The notes under the pieces were generated by a model. That model made no database searches and had not been told where the DNA came from. It saw only the letters and a list, made by a program, of their open reading frames with translations. Made by a program: the position numbers and the translations under genes. Below, one piece after another: positions 8,501-16,295 of a stretch of DNA of 36,309 nucleotides. Origin of the DNA: Enhydrobacter sp. (GTDB lineage Bacteria > Pseudomonadota > Alphaproteobacteria > Reyranellales > Reyranellaceae); the NCBI GenBank assembly GCA_026126105.1, contig JAHCJV010000057.1, forward strand, positions 1 to 36,309, in the 5' to 3' direction. Every line of letters begins with the position of its first letter. The first letter of the stretch is position 1.

Positions 8501-11500
8501 GCTCCGCTCACGCTGCCCTGGATGATGGCCGACGTGTTCATGCCGATCTTGACGTTGGTCGCCAGGCCTCCCCGTTCCACCGTCAGCAGGCTCTCCAGCG
8601 TCATGGGCTGATTGCCCTGCTGGAATTGGTCGCGGTAGTACTTCGGCACACCGTAGCCATTGCCGCTATCGAGATCCCGAACCCAGATGAGCCACGAGCT
8701 GACGTCGACATCGTGGGCGACGCCGCCGTCACGCACGGTCAGCTTGGATCCGTATAGCGTGACCTTGCTGGCAACACCGCCCGAGAACACCTCCTCGGTG
8801 CTGGCATTCACCTGGCCGTTAATGAACCAGCCATACAATGTGTCGTTGAAGCTGTTGCCGTAGACGGAAATGCCGGGCTGCGGACCGTTGAACTCGCTCA
8901 TCAGCGAGATGTTATCCCTGCCGATCCCGCCCTTGAGGATGACGATCTTGGCAGCACCGACCGACGGGTTGATGCCGATGTCGGCGTTGGTGTACTGGGA
9001 ATTGGTCGCAGACAGGATGCCGCCAGAGTAGGCGGCCACGGTGTAGGGCGTCTGGAAGTTGGTCGAGATCCCGCTCAGCACCTTTCCGCCGCCCACGGCG
9101 AAAGTCGCTCCCCTCGACATGGTATAGCCGGTGAGATCTCCGCCGGCCCAGACAAGCGTGCCGCCGGAGTTGACCGTGACATTGGCGGCGCTGCCGCCAG
9201 TGGATACGATTTCCGTGCCGCCGCTCAGCACCGTGCTGCCACTGAGCGTCGCACCGGACAGTACCGCCAGGACCTGACCGCCGCTGACGGTCGATCCAGA
9301 CTGCACGATGCCTTGGATGCCGCTGATCGCTCCCGCCGCGTAACTCGCATTGTTTATATTCGTGAGGGTCCCGCCGGCATTGATCAGCATGCCGCCACTG
9401 CTGACCATTGCTCCGTCGGCGGTGCCGCCAGAGGAGATCACTGCTACGGCGCCACTCCCCAGGGTCGTCGACGAGAGAACGCCGCCCGACAGCGCTGCGA
9501 TGACCTGGCCGCTGGTCAGGTTCTTGCCGCTCGACGTGATGCCCAGCAGCCCGACGATCGCGCCCGGCGCGAACGCGGTAAGGCCGGTCGTCACGCCGCC
9601 GGCGCTGACAAGCATGCCGCCGCTCGAAACCGCGGCTGCATCGGCGACCGCGCCGGAGGACAGTACGAGGCGGCCGCCGCTGCTGACGGTCGTGCTGCGG
9701 GCCTCGCCGCCGGATAGCACCGTTTCGATGCCACCATTCCTGACGACGTCGGCGGTGGTCGTTCCGCCAGCTCCCACTACGAGATTGAAGCCGCTGTCCA
9801 GCTGGGTCGCGATGCCCTGGCCGCCCGACATGTACGAGACCGTTGCGCCGGCATTCAGGACAGTGCCGCTGGCGACCGCCCCGGAACCGGCGATGATTAG
9901 TTGACCGCCGCTGCTGACGACCGTGCCGCGGGCAGTGCCGCCGGCCGAAACTGTTTCGATGGCGCCGCCCGACAGGATGGTCCCTTCTGTGATGCCCCCC
10001 GACGAAACGACCTGCGTGCCGCCGCTGTTGACGGCGGTGTTGCGGGCCGTGCCGCCGCGCACAATCTCCGTGCCGCCCGCGAGCACGCTGGTGCCGCCGG
10101 AGATGTCAATCCCGGTTTGCCCGCCGGACGAAACGATCGCGGTACCGCCGCTGCCAACCTGGAAGTCGGTGAGCACGCCTCCGCTGAGCACAAGCATCGA
10201 GATGCCGCCGGACACGGAGCCGCCTGACTGCAGAGCGCCGATGACGCCGCTGCTTGCACCGTTCTGCAGGACCGTGCTTGTGAAGCTTCCGCCGCCATTG
10301 AGCAACAGGCCTCCGCTGCCCACGACAGTGCCATTCAGCACCGCGCCGGACAGTGCGGCCAGGATCTGGCCGCTGGCCACCCCGCGATTGGTTTGGGCAA
10401 TGCCGAGGACGCCCGTGATGGCGCCCGCTTGCATGATCGTGTTGGCGACGGTGCCGCCGGCGCTGACGACCATGGCGCCGCTGCCGACGGTGATCCCCTC
10501 GAGCGTGCCTCCAGCGAACGCCGCCAGTCCCTGGCCGCTGGTCAGGACCGTGCCGGACTGGGTAAAGCCCATTACGCCACTTATCGACCCGGCGAGATAG
10601 GTGGCGCCGACGATATTGGCGCCGCTCTGGGCAATGAGCACGCCGCCGGCGCTGACGATTGTACCGCTGACGTTGCCACCCCAAGAGACGACTTCCTGGC
10701 CGCCCGACGAGATCACGTCGCCTTCCGTCGTGCCGCCGCCGGTCACGGTCACGCGGCCGCCCCCCAGGACGGTGGTGGTGCTCGCCTTGCCGCCGCCAGA
10801 CACGGTCAGGTTGGCTCCGTCGCCGGAAACCACTGCCCCTCTCGCCTCGGCGCCGGAGACGACCTCCATTCTGCCGGCAACCTTCGCGTTGAAGCTGTCG
10901 CCGACGATCAAGACATAGCCACCGGAGGAGACAACGGTGTCGAAGTCTCCCGCGCCGTCCAAAACCACAGCGCTGCCACCGGAGGCGATCGTCGTCGCTG
11001 TCGCGGCTCCTCCGTAGTTTACGAGCATGCCGCCGCTGCCGACGGCAGTGCCGCTGACGGTTCCGTAGCTGCTGACGATCTGCGTGCCGCCGCTGCCGAC
11101 GACCGAGCGCATGGCCGATCCCTGGGCGTGGACGATCTCTCCGGCGCCGGCACTGATGACCGTATCGTAGGCGATGCCGCCCGAGCTGACGTTCGCCTGC
11201 CCACCGCTGAGCACGGTGCCGCTGGCGGAACCGCCGGCGAAGACCGTGAGGTTGCCGCCGGCGTGAACCGTCGACGCCTCGAGCATGCCGCCGGCGGACG
11301 CATGGAGCCTGCCGGTGTTACGCACGACTGTGCTGACCAGCCGGCCACCCTCGAGGGCCTCCAGCGTGACGGACGTCACCTCGACATTGCTCAGCGTGAG
11401 GTTTCGGACCGCGCTGATCGCGCCTGCCGCGAAGCTCAGGCTGAGGTTCGGCCTGCCGTAATACAGCTGCTCGCGGGGATAGGTTTCGCCGTAAAATCCC

Positions 11501-12738
11501 GGGTTGGTCAGATTGCGCACGTAGGTCGGGGCAGATCCGTCCACTATGACCTTGCCGCCGGCGAGGACGGTGCCGGTGGCGAGCGTATTGGCGGTCGCGC
11601 TCAGGATGCCGCCTGCCGACACCACGACCTGCTGAGCGGTGCCGGCCTTCCCCGCGAATCCCTCGACCCACTGCCGATAACCGACATCGGGAAGCATCGA
11701 GGAGAGCAGGAGGACACCGCCGGCACTGATGGTCGTGCCGTACGCGAGGCCAGCCTCGAGCACGGTCACCTGGCCACCCGACCGGATGGTCGTGTTGACG
11801 TCGTAGGCCGTCCTTTCGCTCAGGCCGTAATCGGTTCCCGAAACGACCATGTAGCCGCCGCCGGACACGACGGTGTCCATCGTGGCCGCCTTTTTTTCCA
11901 GCGGCTGCGGCGGGTTGAGGAGATAGTCTCTCGCCGTGGCGAGGACATAGCCGCCGCTGCTGATGACGGTACCGACGGCAAAGCCGTCTTCCCCCACGCG
12001 CATGAGCCCGCCATTGCGCACGGTGGTCGCATAGGCCCCGCCCTGGGCGACGCGCAGGATACCCCCTGAAGACAGCACGGTCCCGGAGGTCGTGCCGAAG
12101 CTCTCCTGCACCGCGTTTGTGCCGCTGACCAGAGTATTGTTGGCAGACGCAGTCTGCCCGACATACATGTAGCCCCCGCCGTTGACGCGGGTATCGTTCG
12201 CATAGCCCCCCAGGATCATGCGTCCGCCGCCGTCTACGATCGTGCCGGTCGCGCTGTTGTATGTCGTGGAATTGACGTAGTAGCTGGGCTCATTGCGTAG
12301 CGAGAGGCCGTCCCAATACTCCCGTCCCTGCACGAGGATATTGCGAACGTTGCCGATGGCCACGAGCAGGGTGCCGCCGGATTGAACATGGGTACCGGTG
12401 ACAGTGCGGCCTTCGAGCTGAGTATGGCCGGTCGCCCATACGCCGGTGCCAGTATTGACGGCCAGACCAATGATGTTCAGGGCGGTGGCAGCACCGCCAC
12501 CTATGACATTGTAGTAATTCTCGACGTGGAGGGTCTGCCCGGCGCTTACGACGGCTCCGGCGTGCGACCCGCTGTTGAGATGGATGTCGTTCGGCGAATC
12601 GGCAGCCGAAACCAGGCCACCTTCGTACACGAGAAACTGGAACCCGGACTTTTGCCCCTGAAGCGCCAGACCCGCGTCGGGGCCGAAGATAAACAGGGCC
12701 CTCGCGAGACTAGCAAATGCATTAGTCGGATCGGCCAT
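5569..12738 (-). CDS. Giant strand-loop-strand repeat adhesin (AIDA/TibA-type passenger), heptosylation target
   Basis: 2389 residues built almost wholly of imperfect ~20-residue strand-loop-strand repeats (V.SGG...V.SGG.A..T.V), the repeat class targeted by TibC/Aah heptosyltransferases and expected to fold as a long beta-solenoid. The first ~150 residues (MADPTNAFASLARALFIFG) carry no Sec signal peptide. A less repetitive island lies about mid-protein (IVILKGGIGRDNISLM ... WLIWVRDLDSGNGYG). The last ~100 residues (GFGEGDSIDLLGPG ... GSDGRGGTLLTYQA) resemble the C-terminal cap of repeat proteins exported without a beta-barrel. No 12-strand autotransporter translocator is present. Export is therefore probably by type I secretion rather than type V; this is an inference. 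Serine- and threonine-rich turns give many acceptor sites. The start at 12738 is preceded by only a weak GGGAAAG site. Confidence 0.9.
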   Translation of the reverse strand: MADPTNAFASLARALFIFGPDAGLALQGQKSGFQFLVYEGGLVSAADSPNDIHLNSGSHAGAVVSAGQTLHVENYYNVIGGGAATALNIIGLAVNTGTGVWATGHTQLEGRTVTGTHVQSGGTLLVAIGNVRNILVQGREYWDGLSLRNEPSYYVNSTTYNSATGTIVDGGGRMILGGYANDTRVNGGGYMYVGQTASANNTLVSGTNAVQESFGTTSGTVLSSGGILRVAQGGAYATTVRNGGLMRVGEDGFAVGTVISSGGYVLATARDYLLNPPQPLEKKAATMDTVVSGGGYMVVSGTDYGLSERTAYDVNTTIRSGGQVTVLEAGLAYGTTISAGGVLLLSSMLPDVGYRQWVEGFAGKAGTAQQVVVSAGGILSATANTLATGTVLAGGKVIVDGSAPTYVRNLTNPGFYGETYPREQLYYGRPNLSLSFAAGAISAVRNLTLSNVEVTSVTLEALEGGRLVSTVVRNTGRLHASAGGMLEASTVHAGGNLTVFAGGSASGTVLSGGQANVSSGGIAYDTVISAGAGEIVHAQGSAMRSVVGSGGTQIVSSYGTVSGTAVGSGGMLVNYGGAATATTIASGGSAVVLDGAGDFDTVVSSGGYVLIVGDSFNAKVAGRMEVVSGAEARGAVVSGDGANLTVSGGGKASTTTVLGGGRVTVTGGGTTEGDVISSGGQEVVSWGGNVSGTIVSAGGVLIAQSGANIVGATYLAGSISGVMGFTQSGTVLTSGQGLAAFAGGTLEGITVGSGAMVVSAGGTVANTIMQAGAITGVLGIAQTNRGVASGQILAALSGAVLNGTVVGSGGLLLNGGGSFTSTVLQNGASSGVIGALQSGGSVSGGISMLVLSGGVLTDFQVGSGGTAIVSSGGQTGIDISGGTSVLAGGTEIVRGGTARNTAVNSGGTQVVSSGGITEGTILSGGAIETVSAGGTARGTVVSSGGQLIIAGSGAVASGTVLNAGATVSYMSGGQGIATQLDSGFNLVVGAGGTTTADVVRNGGIETVLSGGEARSTTVSSGGRLVLSSGAVADAAAVSSGGMLVSAGGVTTGLTAFAPGAIVGLLGITSSGKNLTSGQVIAALSGGVLSSTTLGSGAVAVISSGGTADGAMVSSGGMLINAGGTLTNINNASYAAGAISGIQGIVQSGSTVSGGQVLAVLSGATLSGSTVLSGGTEIVSTGGSAANVTVNSGGTLVWAGGDLTGYTMSRGATFAVGGGKVLSGISTNFQTPYTVAAYSGGILSATNSQYTNADIGINPSVGAAKIVILKGGIGRDNISLMSEFNGPQPGISVYGNSFNDTLYGWFINGQVNASTEEVFSGGVASKVTLYGSKLTVRDGGVAHDVDVSSWLIWVRDLDSGNGYGVPKYYRDQFQQGNQPMTLESLLTVERGGLATNVKIGMNTSAIIQGSVSGAFITGSGSAAATVSSGGTLAGAVISGRASTQNGHPVVSSAIVDVLNGGSAIGASLYDRSLLKVHRGGYASGTIITNAASAVLAVGGTLSGTVIQSGGVLRLGSGAVAFGNRIKNGAEFSVRSGASTRNDVVEFGGHEIVRSGGTVIDATVTSSGKMTVRSQGLVSGGTVSSGGMLINNGGSVSGTTFLQGAISAIQGTTQSGGGVADGVTLAILRGGRTFGTVVGSGAFEVVSSGGRTHASIVNSGGLDVVSSGGLSTSAMISGGVQGIGTGGAADEATIVASGAQLVSSGGRTRGTIVSSGGIQVVLEGGSAASTRVHASGLAVVSSGGLATGMVVSSGGTLLNVGGEILNARFRSGATSGLMGVAQSGGTVSSGVTLGVLSGASVTGAVAGSGGVVLVVNSGLAHSTDVQNGGLLSAHIGGVTSHTRVSSGGGETIGSAGTARDTTVLAGGAQWIANQGLTSGAIVFGQQTVFYGGLASASVISSGGTQLLLGDADISLVGGGLAIGTKVESGGVQVISAGALAVNTTATPGGHIIVESGGLASAASVVSGSVDVMSGGTAVGTTLFIGSMRVSGGGTASSTNLTSNGRIFVSSGGIAKQTTVAGTATVYAGGEMLGTSIAASGNAFVAGKSTSTTVSLGGVETVLSGGESWGTLITAGGSAVVSGTSVSTTIDAGGIETVHSSGVSQSATIMGRQDVMQGGLAGDADVKAGGSQYVSAGGSTSGTMISSGGTEIVFSGGMAGGTYVASGGMLVNAGGSISGATFAAGAISGVQSAVDSGTVVSNGLTLQALSGGTLVDTVVNAGGVEIVTAGGMASGTVLSGGARAYVSAGGTFQGGTVLSGAGLFVSGTITGGLVISGGFVSLGATAVIGSGQVLDMSGDSDQLIVASELYVGALVAGFGEGDSIDLLGPGYTEVFGADPTYTQHAGYGVLEIEGGAFGLGTSQILYFQGTHSADNFVVGSDGRGGTLLTYQA
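6120..11436 (-). repeat. Nine copies of a longer supermodule inside the adhesin
   Basis: Superimposed on the short SGG repeats is a recurring ~45-residue module: GAISGxxGxxQSG, then VSxGxxLAxLSGG, then LxxTxVxSGG. I count nine copies, beginning with the variant GAISAVRNLTLS (coded near 11436) and ending with GAISGVQSAVDSG (near 6165). Three are nearly consecutive, the others are spaced among simple repeats. Confidence 0.75.
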
Positions 12739-12819
12739 CTTTCCCGCTGGATCTCGCCGCGTGACCGGCGCACACCATGTGAAGCTTTACCGCCCGCGCA
12801 TCATGACACCTAAGGGCCA

Positions 12820-12848
12820 TGTATAAGGCACTTGCAGCTCTTAGTCGT
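12820..12848 (-). promoter_or_regulatory. Candidate promoter for the adhesin-heptosyltransferase operon
   Basis: Reading the minus strand, ACGACT (12848-12843) and TATACA (12825-12820) are 17 bases apart, about 80 bases before the adhesin start. This lies in the 205-base intergenic region shared with the divergent hldE gene. The -35 match is weak. I saw no convincing promoter for hldE in the same region. Confidence 0.25.
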
Positions 12849-12943
12849 CGCGTAGCCTAGCGCGTGCGTTTTGCCACCTTGGATATTAATAGTCTAGTCA
12901 TGCTCTGCGCAGAAACAGCACCTTGACGGCCGGGAAATCGAAC

Positions 12944-14464
12944 ATGGGGGCTGACATTCAACGTCCCGCCTCGAAGGACGCCGGCAAAGGAATGTCGACT
13001 TCTTTTCGGCACCACCTGGCTGCACGCTGGTCGGCAAATGGCGAGCAAATCCTGGTGGTCGGGGACGCGATGCTGGACGTCTACATCCTGGGCGCCGTGA
13101 ATCGAATCTCGCCGGAGGCGCCAGTGCCGGTCGTCCGGCAAACCGAGATCAGGGAAATGGGCGGCGGCGGCGCCAACGTGGCCGCGAACATCGTCAGCCT
13201 GGGGGGGGCCGCACATCTAATCGCATGCGCTGGGCGGGACGCCGAGGGTCAGCGGCTGGCCGCCGCATTGTCGGCGGCGGGGGTTCGCTTCGACCTGATC
13301 GACCTCGACGATCGTCCAACGACGGTCAAGACGCGCTTCTTCTCCGGACAACATCAGCTGCTGCGCGTCGACAAAGAGGAGCTCATCGGCCTTTCATCCG
13401 CCGCAGAAGAGGCCGTCATCCGCGCCATTGAGCTGCGGGTCGGCGGGGCACGTCTGGTAATCGTGTCCGACTACGGCAAGGGACTGCTGACCGACCGAGT
13501 CCTCGAGCATACGATGGCTCTGGCGCACGCTGCCGCCATTCCCATTGTCGTAGATCCGAAACGTGTCGACCTTTCCGCCTATAGGGGCGCTACTGTCATC
13601 ACACCCAATCGAAAAGAGCTGGAAGCAGCCACGGGAATAGCCGTAACGAGCGATCTCGAGGCCGAGCAGGCGGGGCGTGCCGCGGCCGCGATCACCGGTG
13701 GCAGCATTCTCGTGACGCGATCGGAGGCCGGAATGTCGCTGGTGTCGCCGCAAGGGAGCGCGATCCATATGCCGACGCAGGCGCGCGCGGTCTTCGACGT
13801 GGCTGGCGCCGGCGATACGGTTGCCGCGGCCTTCGCCCTCGGGTTGGCGTCCGGCCGACCCGTCGAGGAAGCCATGGCGTTCGCCAACCTCGCTGCGGGT
13901 ATTGCCGTTTCCAAGCCGGGGACGACCGTCGTTCAGGCCGACGATCTCGAGGCGGAACGAGCCCTTCTGGCCGGCGATGGGCTCGTCGACAAGGGTGCCC
14001 TTGCAGAATGGGATACTGCGTTGCGCCTCCGCCGCCTCTGGCAGCACCAGGGGCTGGTCGTAGGTTTTACTAACGGCTGTTTCGATCTGCTCCATCCCGG
14101 ACACGTGAGCCTGCTGCGCGAAACCGCAAAAGCCTGCGACAGGCTCATCGTCGGGCTAAACAGCGATGCTTCGGTTCGTCGCCTCAAGGGATCCGGTCGA
14201 CCGGTGCAGGGGGAGCGCGAGCGCGCTGCCGTGCTGGGGGCGATCGATAACGTCAGCATCGTCGTGATCTTCGAGCAGGACACGCCTGCGCAGCTCATCG
14301 AGCTGCTGCTGCCCGATCTTCTCGTCAAAGGCGCCGACTACACGATCAACGAGATTGTAGGGGCGGAGACTGTCACCCGAGCCGGCGGGCGTGTCATGAC
14401 CGTCGATCTCGTGCCGGGACACTCGACCACTCGACTGATCGCGAACAGCGCGCGGAGCGACTAG
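12944..14464 (+). CDS. hldE: Bifunctional heptose-7-phosphate kinase / heptose-1-phosphate adenylyltransferase
   Basis: 506 residues from the chosen ATG. Two fused domains are visible. The N-terminal PfkB-type sugar kinase has MGGGGANVAAN at 72-82 and FDVAGAGDT at 284-292, with catalytic Asp291. The C-terminal cytidylyltransferase-fold domain has FTNGCFDLLHPGH at 375-387 and SVRRLKG at 410-416. It phosphorylates D-glycero-D-manno-heptose 7-phosphate at C1 and, after removal of the C7 phosphate by GmhB, transfers AMP to give ADP-heptose. A TTG further upstream (12923) and ATG 12992 are alternative starts; 12944 has a GGGAAA site 7 bases before it. hldD follows after 4 bases. It is divergent from the heptosylated adhesin operon, suggesting a donor-supply role for it. 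gmhA and gmhB are not in the window. Confidence 0.95.
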   Translation: MGADIQRPASKDAGKGMSTSFRHHLAARWSANGEQILVVGDAMLDVYILGAVNRISPEAPVPVVRQTEIREMGGGGANVAANIVSLGGAAHLIACAGRDAEGQRLAAALSAAGVRFDLIDLDDRPTTVKTRFFSGQHQLLRVDKEELIGLSSAAEEAVIRAIELRVGGARLVIVSDYGKGLLTDRVLEHTMALAHAAAIPIVVDPKRVDLSAYRGATVITPNRKELEAATGIAVTSDLEAEQAGRAAAAITGGSILVTRSEAGMSLVSPQGSAIHMPTQARAVFDVAGAGDTVAAAFALGLASGRPVEEAMAFANLAAGIAVSKPGTTVVQADDLEAERALLAGDGLVDKGALAEWDTALRLRRLWQHQGLVVGFTNGCFDLLHPGHVSLLRETAKACDRLIVGLNSDASVRRLKGSGRPVQGERERAAVLGAIDNVSIVVIFEQDTPAQLIELLLPDLLVKGADYTINEIVGAETVTRAGGRVMTVDLVPGHSTTRLIANSARSD

Positions 14465-14468
14465 CGCA

Positions 14469-15446
14469 ATGATCCTGGTGACCGGAGCGGCCGGTTTCAT
14501 CGGCTCGAACGTCGTCGCAGCGCTGAATGATACCGGGCGATCCGATATCGTCGTGTGCGATTGGCTGGGTACGGACGAGCGCTGGCAGAATTTGCGCAAG
14601 CGGGCTTTCCGCGACTTCGTCTTTCCCGACGACCTCGCGAGCTGGCTACGGGATGCGAGGCTCGATGCCGTCATCCATATGGGCGCCAACTCCGCGACGA
14701 CCGCCCGCGACGGGGACGAGATCATGCGCAACAACTTCCAGGCGTCGTTGCGGCTGCTCGACTGGTGCGCCGCACGCGGTGTTCCTCTGGTGTATGCCTC
14801 GTCGGCCGCGACATACGGGGACGGATCGCGCGGCTTCAAGGACGGCCTCTCGGTATCGGCCTTGCGTGAGCTCAGGCCGCTCAACCTCTACGGCTGGAGC
14901 AAGCATCAATTCGATCTTGTCGTCGCCGAGCGGGTCGAAAAGGCGCTGCCTCTTCCGCCCAAATGTATCGGCCTGAAATTCTTCAACGTCTTCGGCCCCA
15001 ACGAGTATCACAAGGGCGAAATGATGAGTGTCGTCGCCAAAAATTTCCGGACGGCGGCGGAAGGCGGCGAGGTCCGGCTGTTCAAGAGCCACCGCGAGGG
15101 GTTTGCCGACGGCGGCCAGCGGCGCGACTTCGTCTACGTCAAGGACGTAGTCGACGTCGTGCTATGGAGCCTCGACCGCGGACCAGAGCACGGCTTGTTC
15201 AATGTCGGCACTGGCCGGGCGACGACATTCCGCAACCTTATCGGCGCGCTCTACCGGGCAGTGTCCCGTGAAGAGCGCATCTCGTATGTTCCCATGCCCG
15301 ATGCGCTGCGGGATCGCTACCAGTACCACACGGAGGCGGTTCTGGATGGGCTGAGAGGAGCGGGCTACGCCGGCCAATTCACCTCCATCGAGCACGCCGT
15401 GGCCGACTACGTTTCCTACCTGTCGAGCGACGACATCCTTCGCTGA
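14469..15446 (+). CDS. hldD: ADP-L-glycero-D-manno-heptose 6-epimerase
   Basis: 325 residues, extended short-chain dehydrogenase/reductase fold. The dinucleotide motif TGAAGFIGSN is at 5-14, SSAATYG at 111-117, and the YGWSK catalytic Tyr141-Lys145 pair at 141-145. GLKFFNVFGPNEYHKG at 168-183 is typical of HldD (RfaD/WaaD). It converts ADP-D-glycero- to ADP-L-glycero-D-manno-heptose using bound NADP. Length matches the family (about 310-330). It is read with hldE (4-base gap) and ends 17 bases before the convergent crotonase gene. Confidence 0.95.
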   Translation: MILVTGAAGFIGSNVVAALNDTGRSDIVVCDWLGTDERWQNLRKRAFRDFVFPDDLASWLRDARLDAVIHMGANSATTARDGDEIMRNNFQASLRLLDWCAARGVPLVYASSAATYGDGSRGFKDGLSVSALRELRPLNLYGWSKHQFDLVVAERVEKALPLPPKCIGLKFFNVFGPNEYHKGEMMSVVAKNFRTAAEGGEVRLFKSHREGFADGGQRRDFVYVKDVVDVVLWSLDRGPEHGLFNVGTGRATTFRNLIGALYRAVSREERISYVPMPDALRDRYQYHTEAVLDGLRGAGYAGQFTSIEHAVADYVSYLSSDDILR

Positions 15447-15463
15447 GGCGCGCAGCGATACCT

Positions 15464-16267
15464 TCAGCGACCGGTGAATCTCGGAGTCCGCTTTTCGGCG
15501 AAGGCGCGGGCTGCCTCCTTGTGGTCCTCGGTCTCGCGCAGTTGCATCAGATTGGCGCTCTCATTGTCGAGGCATTCGGCAAAGCTGCCGTTCATCGCGC
15601 GGTTGAGGTTGTCCTTGATGAAGCGGTGCGCCAGGCGCGGACCCGCTGCGAGGCGCTTGGCGATCTCCAAGGCCTTTGTCTCGAGCTCGGCGGCTGGCAC
15701 GACCCAGTTCACGAGGCCGAGGCGCAGGGCCTCCTTCATGTCGATGCGATCCCCCAGCAGGTAGAGCTCGCGCGCCTTGGCCGGGCCGACCAGTTGCGTC
15801 AGAAGGTAGGTGCCACCGTAGTCGCCCGACAGGCCGATCTTCACGAAAGCGGTGCTCATGATCGCCGTCTCGGCGGCGATGCGCATGTCGCACGCCAGAG
15901 CCATCGAGAGGCCGGCGCCGGCGGCGGCGCCCGGCAGGGCGGCGATCGTCGGCTTGCCCATCTCGAACAGGCGAAGCGACGTGCGCCGTTGCGACTGGCG
16001 CTGGTTTTCCATGCGCCGGAGCTGGTCGACCGGCGCCCCTGCGGAGAGGCGAGCCATGTTCTTGACGTCGCCGCCGGCGCAGAACGCCCCGCCGGCGCCG
16101 GTCAGCAGCACGCAGCCGACCTCGCGGTCGAGCTCGGCGGCGGCAAGCTCCTCGCCGAGCCTGACCTGCATGTCCTGGGTCAGCGCGTTGCGGTGCTCCG
16201 GCCGGTTGAAGGTCAGGACCAGGACGCCGTCCTCGCGCCGAACCAGAAGATCGTTGTTGTCGCTCAT
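15464..16267 (-). CDS. Enoyl-CoA hydratase/isomerase family (crotonase) protein
   Basis: 267 residues from ATG 16267, which follows an AGGAGGA site at 5 bases; an upstream TTG would place that site inside the gene. The crotonase fold is shown by FCAGGDVKNM (oxyanion hole and CoA contact), PGAAAGAGLSMALACDMRIA and VKIGLSGDYGGTYLL. The two glutamates of true enoyl-CoA hydratases appear to be replaced (Ser in GAGLSMAL, Phe in AFVKIG), while an Asp in SGDYGG is present as in some isomerase-type members. The precise reaction is therefore open: hydratase, isomerase or other acyl-CoA chemistry. It is the last gene of a minus-strand cluster, 28 bases after a CaiB/BaiF CoA-transferase, which points to catabolism of a CoA-activated acid. 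Confidence 0.88.
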   Translation of the reverse strand: MSDNNDLLVRREDGVLVLTFNRPEHRNALTQDMQVRLGEELAAAELDREVGCVLLTGAGGAFCAGGDVKNMARLSAGAPVDQLRRMENQRQSQRRTSLRLFEMGKPTIAALPGAAAGAGLSMALACDMRIAAETAIMSTAFVKIGLSGDYGGTYLLTQLVGPAKARELYLLGDRIDMKEALRLGLVNWVVPAAELETKALEIAKRLAAGPRLAHRFIKDNLNRAMNGSFAECLDNESANLMQLRETEDHKEAARAFAEKRTPRFTGR

Positions 16268-16295
16268 CGCTTCCTCCTGTTGTCGCAATCTTCGA

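Noticed and set aside
5569..12738. Possible CRISPR-like or tandem DNA repeats in the adhesin gene
   Set aside because: The regularity is protein-level (SGG repeats) in one long open frame, with variable spacing and no constant DNA repeat.
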